Positions 6,493-9,232 of a DNA stretch of 9,232 bases are shown piece by piece (position 1 is the stretch's first letter; every line of letters starts with the position of its first letter). The notes below the pieces were generated by a model. That model did no database searches and was not told the DNA's origin. It saw only the letters and a program-made list of their open reading frames with translations. The DNA comes from Bacteroidales bacterium (GTDB lineage: Bacteria; Bacteroidota; Bacteroidia; Bacteroidales; UBA932), in NCBI GenBank assembly GCA_017551215.1, contig JAFZMA010000142.1, positions 1 to 9,232 on the forward strand, written 5' to 3'. Position numbers and translations under genes: made by a program.

Positions 6493-7099
6493 GGTCTGCG
6501 CAGCCGTCTATTCCCAGAAGGCTGGAATTCAAGCACATATCATAGCTCTCGGCAGCTCCCCAGGTCTTGAAGGAGTAGTCTCCGTAGTATGAAGCCCTCT
6601 TGCGGTCTCCCTTATGAAGAAGATCCGCCAGCTTCTCGTCTGAGATGCCCACTGAGTCTCCGTATTTGTTCAGGGTGCGCACTCTGCTGATACGGTCCTG
6701 CATAGATGCCGTAATGAAAACGTTGAAGCATCCCGGCACATCCCTCAGGATATAGTCCGCACATCTTCCCACGAATATCGTTGAACCTTCAGCAGCCAGG
6801 CGGCGGATAACATCGCTCTGGATAGAGAAGATAGTATTGCTATTATATATGCTTGGCTTGAAAGTATTGGAAATCACCTCTGCAAAGGAAGTCAGGCTGA
6901 AGCCCGTATTCAGGGAAAGGTTGTCTTTCTCGTCCTCTTTGGCAAATACGGAATGGTCAAGGCCGCTTTCCTTGGCTGCAAGAGTCAGGAGTTCCTTGTC
7001 GTAAACCTTTATGCCGAAACGCTTTCCCAGTTCCCTGGCAACGTCCAGGCCTCCGGCCCCTATCTGCCGTCCTATGTTGATGTGAATGAATTTTTCCAT
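6458..7099 (-). CDS. cytidylate-kinase-like protein
   Basis: This 213-residue protein resembles the cytidylate-kinase-like family (Pfam Cytidylate_kin2). The N terminus has strand INIGRQIGAGG (about 7-17), the family's glycine-rich loop in place of a standard GxxxxGK[ST] P-loop, then VYDKELL (about 32-38). The middle has STIFVGRCADYIL (about 106-118), and the C-terminal half has GDRKRASYYGDYSF (about 164-177) and WGAAESYDMCLNSS (about 180-193), all family landmarks. It presumably binds a nucleotide and phosphorylates a nucleoside monophosphate or another small molecule, but the true substrate of this subgroup is not established. ATG 7099 is chosen over the in-frame ATG at 7153, which would lie inside the MATE gene and add 18 residues ahead of the first strand. 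One base separates it from the MATE stop, so translation is probably coupled. Confidence 0.87.
   Translation of the reverse strand: MEKFIHINIGRQIGAGGLDVARELGKRFGIKVYDKELLTLAAKESGLDHSVFAKEDEKDNLSLNTGFSLTSFAEVISNTFKPSIYNSNTIFSIQSDVIRRLAAEGSTIFVGRCADYILRDVPGCFNVFITASMQDRISRVRTLNKYGDSVGISDEKLADLLHKGDRKRASYYGDYSFKTWGAAESYDMCLNSSLLGIDGCADLIEETIKRRLL
6465..6483. other. small inverted repeat in the convergent overlap
   Basis: AGACGA (6465-6470) and TCGTCT (6478-6483) form a 6-bp stem with a 7-nt loop, placed inside the 35-bp overlap of the HAD and kinase-like coding ends. It could help stop transcription in both directions, but neither strand has a proper T-run after it, and both strands are constrained by coding. 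Confidence 0.25.
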
Positions 7100-7100
7100 G

Positions 7101-8477
7101 CTATGATTGGATTGGGGATGTCTGGTTAACAAGTATATTGCGCTTGAATTCACGCATTTGCCTTAAGAGAAGCCACAAGGTCAGTATGCTGGCTACCAGA
7201 TCCGAAATCGGGAGACTCCACCACACACCGTCTACACCCATAAGCGGCGGCAAAACCAAAAGCAAAGGCAGAAGACATATAGCCTGGCGCGAAAGGCTTA
7301 GGAATATGGCTTTCCTGGCCTTGCCTATGCTCTGGAAGAAATTGGTGGTTACCATCTGGAAACCCACTATGGCAAACGCTACAAAGTTGATTCTCATTCC
7401 CCTGACAGTATGGGCGAGCAATTCCTCGTCATCCGTGAATATCTCGGCTAACTGTCTAGGAAACAGTTCAGTAACTATGAAGAAAAGAGTGGTCACCACA
7501 GACGCCCAGATAATGGAGATGCGCAGAACCTTAGAAACCCTGTCGTGTTTCTGGGCACCGTAATTGTATCCGGCAATCGGCTGCATGCCCTGGTTTATAC
7601 CCATCACTATCATTACCGCTATGAAAAGCAGGCGGTTCTGGATTCCGTATGCCCCTATCGCCATATCTCCGCCATAGATTTTCAGCTGCTTGTTTATCAC
7701 TATCACTATGATACAGGCGCAGGCGTTCATTAGGAAAGGCGCAAGGCCAATGGAGAAAGTCTGGGAAATTATTTTCTTCCTCAGGCGATAGATACCCTTC
7801 TGGAGATGAATCACTCTGTTTTTGTCGGAGACAAGGCTGAACACATAGAGCATTGCCAAGAACTGGGACAGAACTGTTGCAATGGCTGCTCCCTGAATCC
7901 CCCACTTGAAGATGAAAATGAACAGATAATCCAGAATAAAGTTTATGGCAACAGTGAATATGGTGGCACCCATGGCCTTTTTAGGGAGTCCCATAACCCT
8001 GACCACGGCGTTCAGGCCAAAGTAAAGATGGGTTACCACATTGCCAAGAAGGATTATTAGCATGTACTCCCTGGCATAGCCGATAGTATTCTCGCTGGCG
8101 CCAAAGAAATATAGGATGGGATCTATGAAGGCGATAATCAGCGCGGCGAACAATACACCTGTTATTATGTTCAATACCACCGAATTACCGAGAACCCTAT
8201 TGGCTGTATCGTAGTTTTTCTGCCCCAGAAGAACGCTGATAAGCGTGGCGGCACCCACTCCCACCAAAGTTCCGACGGCAGCGCTGAGATTCATTATCGG
8301 GAATGTCAGAGCCAGGCCCGCAAGAGCAAGTGAACCAACCCCTTGACCGATGAATATGCTGTCGCACATGTTGTAGAGCGACGATGCAGTCATTGCAATT
8401 ATCGCCGGTACAGCATACTGCCTCAGCAACTTGGATATTTTTTCGGTTCCAAGTTCGGTAGGAATTATTACAGCCAT
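7101..8477 (-). CDS. MATE-family efflux transporter
   Basis: The protein has 458 residues, normal for multidrug and toxic-compound extrusion transporters, which expel cationic drugs or metabolites in exchange for Na+ or H+ across the inner membrane. About twelve hydrophobic helices are visible in two similar halves. Typical stretches are the N-terminal QYAVPAIIAMTASSLYNMCDSIFIG (about 20-44), GVGAATLISVLLGQ (about 77-90), NAVVRVMGLPKKAM (about 155-168), GINQGMQPIAGYNYGAQKHDR (about 297-317) and FFQSIGKARKAI (about 383-394). This is the NorM/DinF-like side of the family rather than an O-antigen flippase. ATG 8477 lies 31 nt from the tRNA on the opposite strand. I see no clear sigma-ABfr promoter for it in that gap. 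The kinase-like gene begins one base after its TAG stop. Confidence 0.93.
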   Translation of the reverse strand: MAVIIPTELGTEKISKLLRQYAVPAIIAMTASSLYNMCDSIFIGQGVGSLALAGLALTFPIMNLSAAVGTLVGVGAATLISVLLGQKNYDTANRVLGNSVVLNIITGVLFAALIIAFIDPILYFFGASENTIGYAREYMLIILLGNVVTHLYFGLNAVVRVMGLPKKAMGATIFTVAINFILDYLFIFIFKWGIQGAAIATVLSQFLAMLYVFSLVSDKNRVIHLQKGIYRLRKKIISQTFSIGLAPFLMNACACIIVIVINKQLKIYGGDMAIGAYGIQNRLLFIAVMIVMGINQGMQPIAGYNYGAQKHDRVSKVLRISIIWASVVTTLFFIVTELFPRQLAEIFTDDEELLAHTVRGMRINFVAFAIVGFQMVTTNFFQSIGKARKAIFLSLSRQAICLLPLLLVLPPLMGVDGVWWSLPISDLVASILTLWLLLRQMREFKRNILVNQTSPIQS

Positions 8478-8488
8478 AAAAATTTTAT

Positions 8489-8496
8489 TACTTTTG
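8489..8496 (+). promoter_or_regulatory. -7 box of the tRNA-Thr promoter
   Basis: TACTTTTG matches the TAnnTTTG box and ends 11 bases before the first base of the mature tRNA, which fits a very short 5' leader. The -33 position expected with a 20-base spacer (8465-8468, TTAT) is weak and lies inside the first codons of the divergent MATE gene. Confidence 0.55.
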
Positions 8497-8507
8497 CACC
8501 CGCAAAC

Positions 8508-8583
8508 GCCATCTTAGCTCAGTCGGTAGAGCAACGCATTCGTAACGCGTAGGTCTGGAGTTCGAACCTCCAAGATGGCTCCA
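8508..8583 (+). tRNA. tRNA-Thr (anticodon CGT), CCA encoded
   Basis: The 76-nt gene folds as a cloverleaf. The acceptor stem GCCATCT (8508-8514) pairs with AGATGGC (8573-8579); the discriminator base is T, and CCA is encoded at 8581-8583. The D arm is GCTC/GAGC, the anticodon loop TTCGTAA gives CGT (reads ACG, threonine), the variable loop has five bases, and the T arm is TGGAG-TTCGAAC-CTCCA. In the anticodon stem ACGCA/CGCGT, the pair next to the loop is an A-C mismatch (positions 31 and 39). The 3' end is four bases from the stop codon of the convergent phosphofructokinase gene. Confidence 0.95.
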
Positions 8584-8587
8584 AGTG

Positions 8588-9232
8588 CTACCAGTTCAAG
8601 ATTTTCTTGAAATCGTAGGTCTCAGGATCAGGCACATACTTCTTGGCAGCCTCGTAATCTGCAGGCGTGATATAGTGCATGATATATTCGAAAATCATAT
8701 TCACCTTGTCCTGATGGATGTTCACTCCTCTCGGAGGGATCTTTCCTGTTGCAGGATCCTGCATATCCTTAAGGTAGAGGCTCTTAATGTTTCCGTTCAG
8801 GTCCAGATAAACCATACATCCGGTTATTCCCTGCTTGAAGAGCTTGTAGACTCCCATACCCAGCTCCGTACAGTAAACCAGGTCGTAAGCGTGAGGAGTG
8901 ATGCAGCGGATCTCATATCCGATTTCAACAGGACGGATCTTTACCTTCATGCCTAACTGATTGAGCTTGACATCAAGTATATCGTTGAACATCTGAGCCT
9001 TGGAAATCTTGCCAAGTTCAGGATGACCGTGCTCGTCGTACGAGAATCTCACACCGTAGTTCTTGAGTTCCTCTGCAGAGAATCCCTCGAACACGCCCTC
9101 GGAAATGATGATTGCACCGTAATCAATACCCAGAATCTTTCTCTTGATGATGGCGGAAACAGCCATGTTGAGGATCTTCTCCACGGAAATGTCGCTCTTG
9201 TTGAACATCTCCGGAATTACAATCATCGGGAA
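8588..9232 (-). CDS. phosphofructokinase family (ATP- or PPi-dependent), C-terminal part, truncated by window edge
   Basis: The minus-strand frame is open from the right edge to TAG at 8590-8588, giving 214 residues. The stretch FPMIVIPEMF at the edge, then DYGAIIISEGVFEG and VEIGYEIRCITPHAYDLVYCTELGMGVYKL, match the second half of the phosphofructokinase fold. The latter corresponds to the LGYxQRGGxP...D...A..LG region that binds fructose 6-phosphate. The frame contains an internal ATG at 9226 but continues upstream of it, so that is not the start. The enzyme phosphorylates fructose 6-phosphate in glycolysis. Bacteroidota often carry PPi-dependent versions, but the donor-deciding residues (GGDGT/GGDDS region) lie outside this window, so the donor cannot be decided. 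Confidence 0.85.
   Translation of the reverse strand, partial: FPMIVIPEMFNKSDISVEKILNMAVSAIIKRKILGIDYGAIIISEGVFEGFSAEELKNYGVRFSYDEHGHPELGKISKAQMFNDILDVKLNQLGMKVKIRPVEIGYEIRCITPHAYDLVYCTELGMGVYKLFKQGITGCMVYLDLNGNIKSLYLKDMQDPATGKIPPRGVNIHQDKVNMIFEYIMHYITPADYEAAKKYVPDPETYDFKKILNW

Noticed and set aside
7138..7563. 141-codon plus-strand open frame opposite the MATE gene
   Set aside because: It is antisense to conserved MATE helices, with no promoter or recognisable product.
1..9232. Defence island, prophage, insertion sequence or CRISPR array
   Set aside because: No transposase, integrase, nuclease, Cas or phage structural gene and no regularly spaced repeats were seen. WYL proteins occur in some defence loci, but nothing else here supports that reading.

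Overview
This window looks like chromosomal DNA from a member of the Bacteroidota, probably Bacteroidales. Three intergenic regions carry the phylum's sigma-ABfr promoter (TTTG-type -33 box, N20, TAnnTTTG -7 box), and a fourth -7 box lies ahead of the tRNA. No gene start has a convincing Shine-Dalgarno sequence, which is also typical of this phylum. Base and codon use look uniform, and I see no transposase, integrase, phage or CRISPR component.

Layout. (1) 1-751, minus strand: N-terminal membrane domain of an ABC exporter running off the left edge. (2) 752-1029: a divergent intergenic region with one promoter facing each way and, between them, a 143-bp imperfect palindrome (806-948) enclosing two smaller hairpins. 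(3) 1030-4417, plus strand: a probable operon of nitroreductase, HTH/WYL regulator and a five-helix membrane phosphotransferase of the LTA-synthase/sulfatase type, with gaps of 11 and 17 nt. (4) 4418-4512: a promoter with a palindrome and repeats that look like an operator. (5) 4513-6492, plus strand: a second, longer WYL regulator with a charged C-terminal tail, then a HAD phosphatase. (6) 6458-8477, minus strand: MATE transporter followed by a cytidylate-kinase-like protein one nucleotide downstream; the kinase overlaps the 3' end of the HAD gene by 35 bp. (7) 8508-8583, plus strand: tRNA-Thr(CGT) with encoded CCA. (8) 8588-9232, minus strand: C-terminal part of a phosphofructokinase-family enzyme running off the right edge.

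How it fits together. Two operons each contain a WYL-type regulator, a class often associated with ligand-responsive control. One operon ends with an envelope phosphotransferase and the other with a soluble phosphatase. That the two are functionally linked is inference from proximity only. The MATE/kinase pair is tightly packed and probably co-transcribed. The tRNA and phosphofructokinase genes look like ordinary housekeeping genes. The clearest unexplained structure is the 806-948 palindrome; the next is the repeat cluster at the second WYL promoter. I found no convincing new defence or mobile system.
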